DNA from: Subtercola frigoramans
Lineage (GTDB): Bacteria > Actinomycetota > Actinomycetes > Actinomycetales > Microbacteriaceae
Length of the DNA: 64,000 nt
Assembly: GCF_016907385.1 (NCBI RefSeq)
Contig: NZ_JAFBBU010000001.1
Span: 496,001 to 560,000, forward strand
Direction of reading: 5' to 3'
The notes beneath the pieces are model-generated. The model did no database searches. It was not told the DNA's origin and saw only the letters and a list, made by a program, of their open reading frames with translations. A program made the position numbers and the translations under genes. Below are positions 56,003 to 64,000 of this stretch, in pieces (the first letter of the stretch is position 1; the number at the start of each line of letters is the position of its first letter).

Positions 56003-57384
56003 GAGTCAAACCTTTCCAAGTGGATCTGCCGGGCGGGCAGCCCGGCCGCACGGGCATCCCGAACCACCAGGTCGGCCCAGTTCTGCGGGCCGCAAATATA
56101 GAGGTCGGATTCGTGCAACTGCGGGAAGACCGATTCGAGCGACACCCCATTGGCGTAGGCCGACGCCGACATCCAGGTCTGCGCCTGGTGTGGCCGCTTG
56201 CCGACCATCGAGAACGCCGCAGACCCCGAATTCGTCGCCAAAGTGGCAATTTCGTTCCAGAGGTATTGCTGCGATTCGTCTGAGGCGCGCAGCAGGATCG
56301 TCGCCTCGCCCGCGCGCAGCCGGGCATGCTCGAGCATCGCGCGCACCGGGGTGATACCGATCCCAGCGGTGATCACGGCCAGGTACGGCGCCGTTCGGGC
56401 CGTGTCGGTGAAGACCCCGTACGGCCCCTCGATCGAAACGAAGGTACCCGGGCGCAGTCGGCTGATGCGCGCAGTGCCCTTACCGAGGTCGCGCACCGTG
56501 ATGCGGGCCGAGTTCGCCGTCGGCATCGCCGAGAACGAGATGGGGTGCGCGTGCCACCACGTGCGGCCGCTCCAAAATCTCCAGACCGCGTACTGGCCGC
56601 CCTTCACCTCGAGTCTCTCGAGCTGCTTGCCCGAGAGCTGGATCGACACCACGCCGGGCGCGATCGTCTCGACGCCGGTCACCCGCAGATCATGACGCAC
56701 CGACCGGATGATCGGCACAGCGAATCGGTAGACGAGTACGGCCCCGAACGCGATCACATACAGCGCGATCCAGTAGACCCGTTGAAGCGTGCCATCGGCG
56801 AGCACACCACCGATGCTCAGCTGATGGGGCAGCGCAACCAGCACGGCGAGGTAGCTGAGCAGATGGATGAGGTGCCACGCCTCGTAGGCAAAGTGCCGCC
56901 GTACAGAGATCACCGAGGTCACGACCACGACGATCAGCAGGCCAAGGCCCACGTATGAAAGGAGAAGGTCGTTGCTGGTCGTCAGAAAGGAGATCGTCTC
57001 GGCCACCACGTTGGTCTGGTCGGCGAGCGAGTACCCGATTGTCAGCAGCACAGCGTGCGCCAATAACAGGTACAGCACGGGTTTGCCGAGCGAGCGGTGC
57101 AGCGCAATGGCGCGGTCCTGGCCCACTGTGCGGTCGACCCACGGAACGCGGGCAGCGAGCACGAGCATCACCAGGATGAGGTCGGTGCCGGCCAGGCCCG
57201 TCACGATGCCGAGCGCCGTGATCGCCCCCGCCGGCGTGCCGAACTCGGTCGTGCCCGCGTACGCCAGATAAAGGGCAATCGAGACGGCGACAGAGACCCA
57301 GCAGAGTATACCCATGACGTCCGCAGCTGCCGCCCGCTTGCGATAGTTGCGCGAGCGGGTTCGTCTGGCGACGATTGCAGTCAC
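55999..57384 (-). CDS. Ferric-reductase-type membrane flavocytochrome (heme membrane domain + FAD/NAD domain)
   Basis: A 461-residue protein. Six helices in the first half, with heme-ligand histidines in 'LHRSLGKPVLYLLLAHAVLL' and 'RRHFAYEAWHLIHLLSYLAVLVALPHQL'. Then a ferredoxin-NADP reductase-like half: FAD site 'VWRFWSGRTWWHAHPISFSAMP', and NAD(P) site 'PYLAVITAGIGITPVRAMLEHARL', ending with 'SDLYICGPQNWADLVVRDARAAGL'. It moves electrons from cytosolic NAD(P)H across the membrane to hemes, and plausibly to the FMN-binding protein encoded next. GTG 57384 has GAAAGG 6 bp upstream. First gene of the operon. Confidence 0.88.
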   Translation of the reverse strand: MTAIVARRTRSRNYRKRAAAADVMGILCWVSVAVSIALYLAYAGTTEFGTPAGAITALGIVTGLAGTDLILVMLVLAARVPWVDRTVGQDRAIALHRSLGKPVLYLLLAHAVLLTIGYSLADQTNVVAETISFLTTSNDLLLSYVGLGLLIVVVVTSVISVRRHFAYEAWHLIHLLSYLAVLVALPHQLSIGGVLADGTLQRVYWIALYVIAFGAVLVYRFAVPIIRSVRHDLRVTGVETIAPGVVSIQLSGKQLERLEVKGGQYAVWRFWSGRTWWHAHPISFSAMPTANSARITVRDLGKGTARISRLRPGTFVSIEGPYGVFTDTARTAPYLAVITAGIGITPVRAMLEHARLRAGEATILLRASDESQQYLWNEIATLATNSGSAAFSMVGKRPHQAQTWMSASAYANGVSLESVFPQLHESDLYICGPQNWADLVVRDARAAGLPARQIHLERFDS

Positions 57385-57688
57385 AGCGCACCTTTCATGA
57401 GCAGCAGGAGGGGGAGCGGCGGCAGTGGCGCAGGGTCACGGAGCCGTGTTCGTGCCCCTGACCTCACGCTAGGGCCGAATACTTAGAGCTTTCTTAGCTC
57501 CTCCTCCCCAGCCCGATTCGTCATCTTCGTGCCACTTCGCCACGAGTTGACTTGGTGTTTGGTTCCTCAACCTTGGAAAGACCTGAGAATAGCTCGTGTA
57601 ATTCGAGATGTCCTCTACTTTCTCTGACGGGGGCTCCTTCGCAATTGCGTGGATGCCGAAGTGAGTTTGGGGTTCGTCCTTGTTGTCC
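57385..57688. promoter_or_regulatory. Divergent promoter region with response-regulator-type box
   Basis: This 304-bp gap lies between the flavocytochrome gene (minus) and the RHS gene (plus). CTTAG occurs at 57482-57486 and 57493-57497, an 11-bp period, within AGCTTTCTTAG (57487-57497), which differs at one base from the box upstream of flavinylation operon 1. It is about 100-110 bp before the flavocytochrome start. The rest (57500-57680) has no clear structure. The RHS start has only a weak TTGGGG-like purine run. Confidence 0.5.
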
Positions 57689-60600
57689 ATGCGTTTCGCT
57701 TCGTCTGTTGTCACTGCGATCACAATGACGGTTGTGCTCGTTGTCGGTCTCACGTCGCCGGTCGCTGCCGCCGATCCGAGTTTGGCCCCTTCTGATTCGA
57801 GCGTCGTGCCCGATGTGCAAGCCGAGCAGTCAGACGCCCCCGTGTTGCCGCCGATCTCGTCGTCATCGGGTAGCGCGACTGACACCTCCACACCGGATCC
57901 CGCACCAGTCGTGCAACCATCGCCGGCACCAACGGCGGATCCTGTCGACGCGTCGGCTGCCGTGTCGAACTTCGACCCGAACGGCAAGACGGTCGTCGCG
58001 GCCGACGAGTTCAGCAACACGTATGCCGGCCCCGACGGCATGAAGATCTCGTCGGTTTCGACCTCGCCCATCAACATTCAAGACCGCAGCAATTCGTGGG
58101 TGCCGATTCAGACCGATCTGACAACGACCGGGCCGTGGTCCTGGCTCGGCCAGGGCGGTGCAAAGGTGGAGCTGAATCCATTGCACCCGCAGTTCTCGCA
58201 ATACGCTGACGATTCGACCGTCGTATCGATGACGAAAGACTCGAACACGATCGGCTTCACCCTGAAGGGTGCCGCTCACTCCGTTCTCCAGCGAGATCTC
58301 GCGCCGTGGTCAGATTCCAAGAACCATCTCGAGTATAAAGACGTGTTCCCGGGCACTGACCTGGTCTATGACGTAAACGAGGCTGACGTCAAAGAACTCC
58401 TCCGGCTGAACTCTCGCCCCGCTGCCGCAACGGCCTGGACGTGGAAGGTCGACGCCGCCGGTCTGTCGGCGGTGAAGACCGCCGAAGGCAGCATTGAGTT
58501 CTCTGATTCCGCGGGTGAAGTGAAGTTCGTCATCCCCGCACCGCGCATGTGGGATTCGTCGGGAGTAGACGGCCAGAAGACCGACGCCGAGGCGGCGGTG
58601 GGCATGACGCTTCTGCGTGAGGGCGACCAGTACCTGGTCAGCATGCAACCCAGTATGGTGTGGCTGAATGACCCTGCACGGGTCTACCCGGTCTCCGTCG
58701 ACCCGACTCTTACTCCTGGGGCTGCCGACAACGACAACACGCACACGTACAAAAGCAACGGCCTGACAAACGTGAACGCGGGTGCCCAGGTGGGCAACTC
58801 GAACAACGGCGGCGTTTGGCGCACCGTGGTTCACTTCAACTACGAGCAATTCTTCGGCAAGCAGATCATTTACGCCGAAGTCGCGGCGGTCGACAAATAC
58901 AACGATTCGAGCACCGGTTACCACCAGGGCGGCCTGTATCACGCGACCCAATTGGGGTTCGACAGCTTGGGCGAACAGCTCGGCAACGTCGGGTTCGACG
59001 CCACCAGTGGCGCTTCCGACCCGAACGACATGCGCCTCGCAAACCGACTCAACCAGCTGGCCCGCGATCACGTCTCGGGGTACTACCTGGCCATAGCGGG
59101 CGACGAGACCCCGAACACGTTCACCTATGAGCACGCTGATCTGCAGATGCTCTTCTCGTACAAGGACTATCCCAGCCCGGGAAATGCGCCGACGCCGGCG
59201 AACGGCGCCACGAACATCTCCTACACTCCGTCTCTCCACGTCGACGGCGGATACGACCCCATAGGCGCTGGCCTCGACCACCTGTTCCGGCTCGGCACCA
59301 CTACAGACGTGAACGCGAGCAAGATCTACGATTCCGGGTGGTACCTCAACGACACGATGACGATTCCCGCTCATCTGCTTCAGCCCGGTACCACCTACTA
59401 TTGGCAATCCTGGGTGCATGACGGCTATTTCAACGCTGACCCGTCGTCCCCGGTATGGCCCAACACGCCGGTCTACAGTTTCACGACCGACAACCCCGCG
59501 CATCCCGACCAGAGCACCGCCACACCGACCGACAAGGCCGTGGTCGTCACAACGCAACCGACGCTCTCTGTCGCCCCAGCGACGCACCCGAACGGTCTGG
59601 CGTTCCAGTACCAATTTCGCGTCACAACAGGGCCAGATGCGACCATTGGCCAGGTGGTGAGTTCGGCCTGGCTAACCTTCGCTGCTGGTACCTCTCCGTC
59701 GTGGACGCTGCCCGACGCAACGTTGCAAGACGGCGGCACGTACTCCTGGACCGTGCTCACCAAAGACAGCGCTGGCACGTTCGGTCCATTCTGGGTGAAC
59801 AAGTTCAGCGTCAACAAGCGCATCGGCGCGGGCGGGCCCTCGCCAACAGATGCGGCTGGCCCGGTCACGGTGAATCTGGCAAACGGCAACGTGAACATGC
59901 AGTTCACCTCGCCGACTGTCGCCACGGTCGGTGGGCCGATGGGAATGTCGTTCTCCTACAATTCGCAGGCGCCCTCGAACGCGGGCCTCAACGCCGAGTA
60001 TTTCAACGGTATGCCGGCCGCCCCGACCGGGGCGGCGTCGGATTTCGCGGCGGCCAAGAAGGTCATCAGCCGGGTCGACCCGGCGATCAACTTCGACTGG
60101 GTCGATGGCAGCAACGGCACTGCGGGTTCTCCGGCACCAGGGGTCGTCGACAACGACCATTTCATGGCCAGATGGACGGGCTTCATCCGTTCTCCCGACG
60201 CAACACCGACCCAGTACGAGTTCGGGTACAACCGCGACGACGGAACCCAGATCCTGGTCAACGGCACGATGATGGTCGACCAGTGGAACACGGCGGCCGA
60301 GACCGGGTGGGGCGCGGGGTCGACCGCTCTGTCGACAACACCTGTACCCATCACCGTGAACTACTTCGAAAACGGGGGTGGCGCGCAGATGAAGCTCTGG
60401 GTGCGCCTGAAGGGCCAGCCCAACACGCAGCAGATCGTTCCGGCGAGCTGGTTCACTCGCACCATCAACACGCTCCCCACCGGGTGGTCGAGTTCGACAC
60501 CACTTGCCGGGCCGTCTGGGTTCTACTCTTCGGCCGCTGTGACCGACTCGTCAATCGTTCTCACTGATGCTTCGGGCAGCGTTCACACGTACGCGAAGAA

Positions 60601-63600
60601 GGCCGCAGGCGGATACACGCCCCCGCCCGGGGAGGCGGGCATTCTGAGCCTGGATGCGAACAAGCAGGTCAGCCTCACAGATGAAGCCGGTACCACCTAT
60701 CTGTTCAACACTGAGGGGAAGGTCGTGCAGGTCTCGAGCCCGCAAGAGGCGCTCAAACCCGCAGCCCCTGTTGTTTCATTCCGATCGGATACGGGTGCCG
60801 TCGACAAGATCAGCGACAGGTTGTCTCAAACCAACGTCGGTTCGACTCCCGCGAGCTATGCCCGCGAAGTCTCCTTCGTCTATGCGACCGTCTGTACGGG
60901 CGACCCGGCTCTGACCGCGGCTGCGGCGATAGGCGCGGGCCCGAAGCTCTGTCAGATCGTCTATCCCACACAGAATTCGGTGCCTGCCCAGACAACGGAT
61001 ATTCATTACGATCAAAACGGTTACCTTGAGTCGATCGTCAACCCGGGCGGCGCGAAGTCGTCCTTCTCCTACGACGGAGCTGGGCGAATAATCACAGTAC
61101 GCAATCCTCTCGGATGGGACTGGATCAATGCGGTGGTGGGGCGCACCGCCAGTTCCGGCACCCGAACGGACATCACGTATGACTCAACCGGTCGAGCGAT
61201 CAAGGTTTCACTTCCCGCACCCGACGGTCTGAACGCAACGGCCCGACCGACCAAGAAGTACAACTACGCGGTTGCACCCGTCGCGGCCGGCCCGTCAGTG
61301 ACCGCCGTTGATGGCACGACCTACGTCGATGTCGTCGACTCTGCTGGTACGCCGTTGCCGAACACCACGGGCACCACTGGGCACGCCCAGAAGGTCACTT
61401 TCGACGCGGCGTATCGCGCCACGAGTGCCACCACCCCATCTGGGCGGAGCGCGACAACCGTCTGGAACGACAAAGACCAGACTCTGTCTGCCACGAACGC
61501 GCAGGGCCTGATGTCGACCACGGTCTACGACAATCGTGACCGGGCCACCGACAGTTACGGCCCCGCGGCACCGTCGTGCTTCAACTCCGATCGCACCGCC
61601 ACGACGGCCTGCGCTACAACTGTCGCGCACAGTCACACCGGGTACGACGAGAACCTGCAGGGCTTGAACGCCGCCTACTACGACAACCCCGGGTGGACGG
61701 GCGTGCCCAAGGGGTACAGTCTCGGTATTCCGGGCACCGTCATGCCCGGCGACATCAATCGCGACTGGGGCACCACTGCTCCCATCCCAGCCATCACGAC
61801 GAGCTCCTGGTCGGCGCGCCTCACGGGTACGATCACCTTCCCGGCGAACGGCGACTACCAGTTCAAGACCTATGCCGACGATGGCACGCGCCTTTGGATC
61901 GACAACGTGCTCGTCGTCGATGACAACGTCATCGGCGGTGCACATTGGTCGACCGTCGGAACGGTGCAGGGAATGACGGCCGGCAAGACGGTCTCCATCC
62001 GGCTGGACTACGCCAACCAGGCCGCGCAGGGCACTCTCGCGCTGTTCTGGACTCGACCCGATGTCACCGGTTCCAACGTTGTCCCCGCAGCGCAGTTGAA
62101 GCCTGACTATGGCCTTTCGACAAGCAGTGTCACCTATGACACGGTGCCGTCGGGCACGACAGGGGTAGCGGCAACCGCGGTCTCGAACATGTCGTCGACG
62201 ACGGCCTACGGGCCGAACCCCTGGCTGGGTATGGCAGTGTCGTCAACGATCGACCCATCTGGTGCGAACCTCACGACGGCGACGAGCTACGAGACTTCGG
62301 CGACTGGGTATCAGCGTCGAGTGGGTAAGACGCTGCCTGCGGCGACGGCCTCGGGTGCGGCAAACGCGGGTTACACGTATGCGTATTACTCTGACAACGG
62401 TGGGTACGAGGCGTCCTTCTCGCCAGCGCTCACGACGCCGGTGTGCGGGGTGCCGTTGGGTACGAAGCAGTACGGCATGTTGCTGAGCACGACGACTCCG
62501 TCGCCGACGACTGCCGGGGGTGGAAACATCGTCTCCGCGGTGGTGTACGACTCGCTCGGCCGTGTTGCGGGGTCGCGGGCATCCGCTGATTCGGGGTGGC
62601 AGTGTGTCACCTACAACGCTCGCGGCCAGGTGACCAAGACAACGTACCCGCCATACGGTGCGCAGACGACGATCCGAACGGTGACGAACGGGTACACGGC
62701 CGAAGGTACGTATTCGGCCGCGGGTGTGCCGACCGGCAATCCTCTGGTCGGCTGGTCAACCGATGACTCGCTCTCGGCCACGACGACGGGTGGCAAGATC
62801 AGCACCACAATCGATCTCCTGGGCCGTACGGTGTCGTACACCGATGTGTGGAACACGGTCACGACGCCGACGTACAACGCGCTCGGTCAGATCACGTCGA
62901 CATCGGTGCTCCCGGCGGGCGGCACGGCGAGTGTGCAGTCAGCGTCGTTCAACGTCGACGGTCAGGTCACTCAGGTGAAAGACGGCGCGAACGTGATTGC
63001 CGTGCCCGCCTACGACGCGACGGGGCAGGTCACGTCTGTGTCGTACCCTTCGGGTGCGGGCAACGCAGGTAATGGTTCGGCGTTACAGGCGATCGCCCGT
63101 AACAGTGTCGGTGCGACGGCAGGTCTGTCGTGGTCGTTCGCGACCGGTCAGCCGGGAATCAGTGACACGGTCGCGCGGTCGCAGGCGGGCCGGGTGCTGA
63201 AAGACACCACCCAAGACGGCACCGCGACCACTGCCGTGTCGACGTACGGGTACGACGTTGCGGGCCGGCTGATCACAGCGGCAACGGCCGGGCACACACT
63301 CACGTATGGGTTCGCCGCGACCGGTGGCTGTGGGGTGAACACGAAGGCGGGTATGGATGGTAACCGCACCAGCCTCACGGATGTGTTTGGTGGTGTGACA
63401 ACGGCGACGGCGTATTGCTACAACAACGCCGATCAGCTGACCTCGAGCACGGTGACGAACCCGGTGCCGGGCGCTGATACGACGAACACCGCGCTGCCGG
63501 CGGGCAAGCTCGCGTATGACAGTCATGGCAACACGAAGACCCTCGCTGATCAGACTCTGGGGTATGACGCGGTGAACCGTCACCTGACGACCACACTGAC

Positions 63601-64000
63601 CGGTGGCACCACGGATGGTACGACGGTGACGTACCTCCGCGATCAGACCGACCGGATCGTCTCCCGCACGACGTTCGTCCCTGGCACGGGTGCTGGTACG
63701 GGCACGAGCACGGTGTTCTACTTGTACGCCGGTGGTGGCAGTTCCCCGATCATGGCGCGTGAGGGCACAGCGGCGGTATCGCGGATGCTCGCCCTCCCTG
63801 GCGGCGTCACCGTTCTGATCCCAGCAACAGGCAACCAGGTGTGGTCGTATCCGAATGTTCACGGTGACACGGTGGTGACCGCGACCCAGGCTGGGGTTCG
63901 GTCATCCGTGTACCGGTACGACCCGTACGGTCAACCGATCAGCGCGACGGGTGTCATCGGTACGACTAGCAGTGACGGTGCGGTGCCGGACACGTTGCCG
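57689..64000 (+). CDS. Large secreted RHS-repeat protein with two PA14 domains (3' end outside window)
   Basis: At least 2104 residues in one uninterrupted frame to the window edge. Signal peptide 'MRFASSVVTAITMTVVLVVGLTSPVAAA'. A Ser/Pro/Asp-rich linker is followed by a DNRLRE-like beta module (about residues 345-485) and fibronectin-like segments (about 500-680). PA14 domain 1 spans about 767-910 ('LNAEYFNGMPAAP', 'YEFGYNRDDGTQILVNG') and PA14 domain 2 about 1326-1460 ('DYQFKTYADDGTRLWIDNVLVVDD'). RHS/YD repeats run from about 1100 to the end ('YDGAGRIITVRNPLG', 'YDSLGRVAGS', 'YRYDPYGQP' near residue 2074). RHS shells encapsulate a variable C-terminal toxin or adhesin tip, which is not in the window. 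PA14 suggests carbohydrate binding. Function class: polymorphic toxin or surface interaction protein. Confidence 0.85.
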   Translation, partial: MRFASSVVTAITMTVVLVVGLTSPVAAADPSLAPSDSSVVPDVQAEQSDAPVLPPISSSSGSATDTSTPDPAPVVQPSPAPTADPVDASAAVSNFDPNGKTVVAADEFSNTYAGPDGMKISSVSTSPINIQDRSNSWVPIQTDLTTTGPWSWLGQGGAKVELNPLHPQFSQYADDSTVVSMTKDSNTIGFTLKGAAHSVLQRDLAPWSDSKNHLEYKDVFPGTDLVYDVNEADVKELLRLNSRPAAATAWTWKVDAAGLSAVKTAEGSIEFSDSAGEVKFVIPAPRMWDSSGVDGQKTDAEAAVGMTLLREGDQYLVSMQPSMVWLNDPARVYPVSVDPTLTPGAADNDNTHTYKSNGLTNVNAGAQVGNSNNGGVWRTVVHFNYEQFFGKQIIYAEVAAVDKYNDSSTGYHQGGLYHATQLGFDSLGEQLGNVGFDATSGASDPNDMRLANRLNQLARDHVSGYYLAIAGDETPNTFTYEHADLQMLFSYKDYPSPGNAPTPANGATNISYTPSLHVDGGYDPIGAGLDHLFRLGTTTDVNASKIYDSGWYLNDTMTIPAHLLQPGTTYYWQSWVHDGYFNADPSSPVWPNTPVYSFTTDNPAHPDQSTATPTDKAVVVTTQPTLSVAPATHPNGLAFQYQFRVTTGPDATIGQVVSSAWLTFAAGTSPSWTLPDATLQDGGTYSWTVLTKDSAGTFGPFWVNKFSVNKRIGAGGPSPTDAAGPVTVNLANGNVNMQFTSPTVATVGGPMGMSFSYNSQAPSNAGLNAEYFNGMPAAPTGAASDFAAAKKVISRVDPAINFDWVDGSNGTAGSPAPGVVDNDHFMARWTGFIRSPDATPTQYEFGYNRDDGTQILVNGTMMVDQWNTAAETGWGAGSTALSTTPVPITVNYFENGGGAQMKLWVRLKGQPNTQQIVPASWFTRTINTLPTGWSSSTPLAGPSGFYSSAAVTDSSIVLTDASGSVHTYAKKAAGGYTPPPGEAGILSLDANKQVSLTDEAGTTYLFNTEGKVVQVSSPQEALKPAAPVVSFRSDTGAVDKISDRLSQTNVGSTPASYAREVSFVYATVCTGDPALTAAAAIGAGPKLCQIVYPTQNSVPAQTTDIHYDQNGYLESIVNPGGAKSSFSYDGAGRIITVRNPLGWDWINAVVGRTASSGTRTDITYDSTGRAIKVSLPAPDGLNATARPTKKYNYAVAPVAAGPSVTAVDGTTYVDVVDSAGTPLPNTTGTTGHAQKVTFDAAYRATSATTPSGRSATTVWNDKDQTLSATNAQGLMSTTVYDNRDRATDSYGPAAPSCFNSDRTATTACATTVAHSHTGYDENLQGLNAAYYDNPGWTGVPKGYSLGIPGTVMPGDINRDWGTTAPIPAITTSSWSARLTGTITFPANGDYQFKTYADDGTRLWIDNVLVVDDNVIGGAHWSTVGTVQGMTAGKTVSIRLDYANQAAQGTLALFWTRPDVTGSNVVPAAQLKPDYGLSTSSVTYDTVPSGTTGVAATAVSNMSSTTAYGPNPWLGMAVSSTIDPSGANLTTATSYETSATGYQRRVGKTLPAATASGAANAGYTYAYYSDNGGYEASFSPALTTPVCGVPLGTKQYGMLLSTTTPSPTTAGGGNIVSAVVYDSLGRVAGSRASADSGWQCVTYNARGQVTKTTYPPYGAQTTIRTVTNGYTAEGTYSAAGVPTGNPLVGWSTDDSLSATTTGGKISTTIDLLGRTVSYTDVWNTVTTPTYNALGQITSTSVLPAGGTASVQSASFNVDGQVTQVKDGANVIAVPAYDATGQVTSVSYPSGAGNAGNGSALQAIARNSVGATAGLSWSFATGQPGISDTVARSQAGRVLKDTTQDGTATTAVSTYGYDVAGRLITAATAGHTLTYGFAATGGCGVNTKAGMDGNRTSLTDVFGGVTTATAYCYNNADQLTSSTVTNPVPGADTTNTALPAGKLAYDSHGNTKTLADQTLGYDAVNRHLTTTLTGGTTDGTTVTYLRDQTDRIVSRTTFVPGTGAGTGTSTVFYLYAGGGSSPIMAREGTAAVSRMLALPGGVTVLIPATGNQVWSYPNVHGDTVVTATQAGVRSSVYRYDPYGQPISATGVIGTTSSDGAVPDTLP

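Overview
The window comes from a high-GC Gram-positive bacterium, most likely an actinobacterium of the Microbacteriaceae. The grounds are strong third-position GC, GGAGG-type ribosome binding sites with many GTG starts and 1-8 bp gene overlaps, ApbE/FMN-binding and ferric-reductase operons, and a GGTTGAGTAG...GTATCGAA palindrome that I remember as common in that family. The family assignment is inference. I see no tRNA, rRNA, CRISPR array, insertion sequence or phage gene.

Layout. 1-4731: the 3' end of a secreted glycosyl-hydrolase-like gene, a PLP decarboxylase, a membrane protein and a phospholipase D. 5021-8148: catabolic module 1 (luciferase-like monooxygenase, flavin reductase, semialdehyde-type dehydrogenase). 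8215-18469: an alpha/beta hydrolase and a hydroxy-acid or sugar-acid locus (two 2-hydroxyacid dehydrogenase types, IclR regulator, iron alcohol dehydrogenase, aldehyde dehydrogenase, enolase-superfamily enzyme, DUF4862 protein, MFS carrier). 18571-25515 (minus strand): a Zn alcohol dehydrogenase of 2,3-butanediol type, a ribose-type ABC importer and an acetoin-reductase-like SDR. 25843-27992: two convergent paralogous GAF/Fis-type regulators. 28199-37913: catabolic module 2 (second luciferase-like monooxygenase, second aldehyde dehydrogenase, then enoyl-CoA hydratase, 3-hydroxyacyl-CoA dehydrogenase, CoA transferase, acyl-CoA dehydrogenase, second flavin reductase, thiolase, Old Yellow Enzyme). 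38008-40830: a Phd/PIN toxin-antitoxin pair, an AI-2E family permease, a gluconokinase-like kinase and a small monooxygenase. 40894-47659: a LacI-controlled sugar ABC importer and a debranching-type glycosidase that appears to start at ATT. 48236-57384: two flavinylation/electron-transfer operons around an OmpR-type two-component system and a VIT-family metal transporter. 57689-end: a large secreted RHS/PA14 protein cut by the window edge.

How it works together. The two luciferase-type modules, the diol dehydrogenase/ABC operon and the beta-oxidation operon appear to be one regulon. Seven copies of a 17-bp inverted repeat, TGTTCA-N5-TG(A/C)AC(A/G), lie only in their five promoter gaps, next to two NtrC-like-HTH regulators that lack the AAA+ domain. 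The reading I favour is uptake of a small oxygenated compound, oxidation by FMN-dependent monooxygenases, oxidation of the resulting aldehyde to an acid, CoA transfer and beta-oxidation to acetyl-CoA. The substrate cannot be read from the sequence. The two ApbE operons share an 11-bp box (AG(C/G)TTTCTTAG on the plus strand) upstream, suggesting joint control by the adjacent response regulator.
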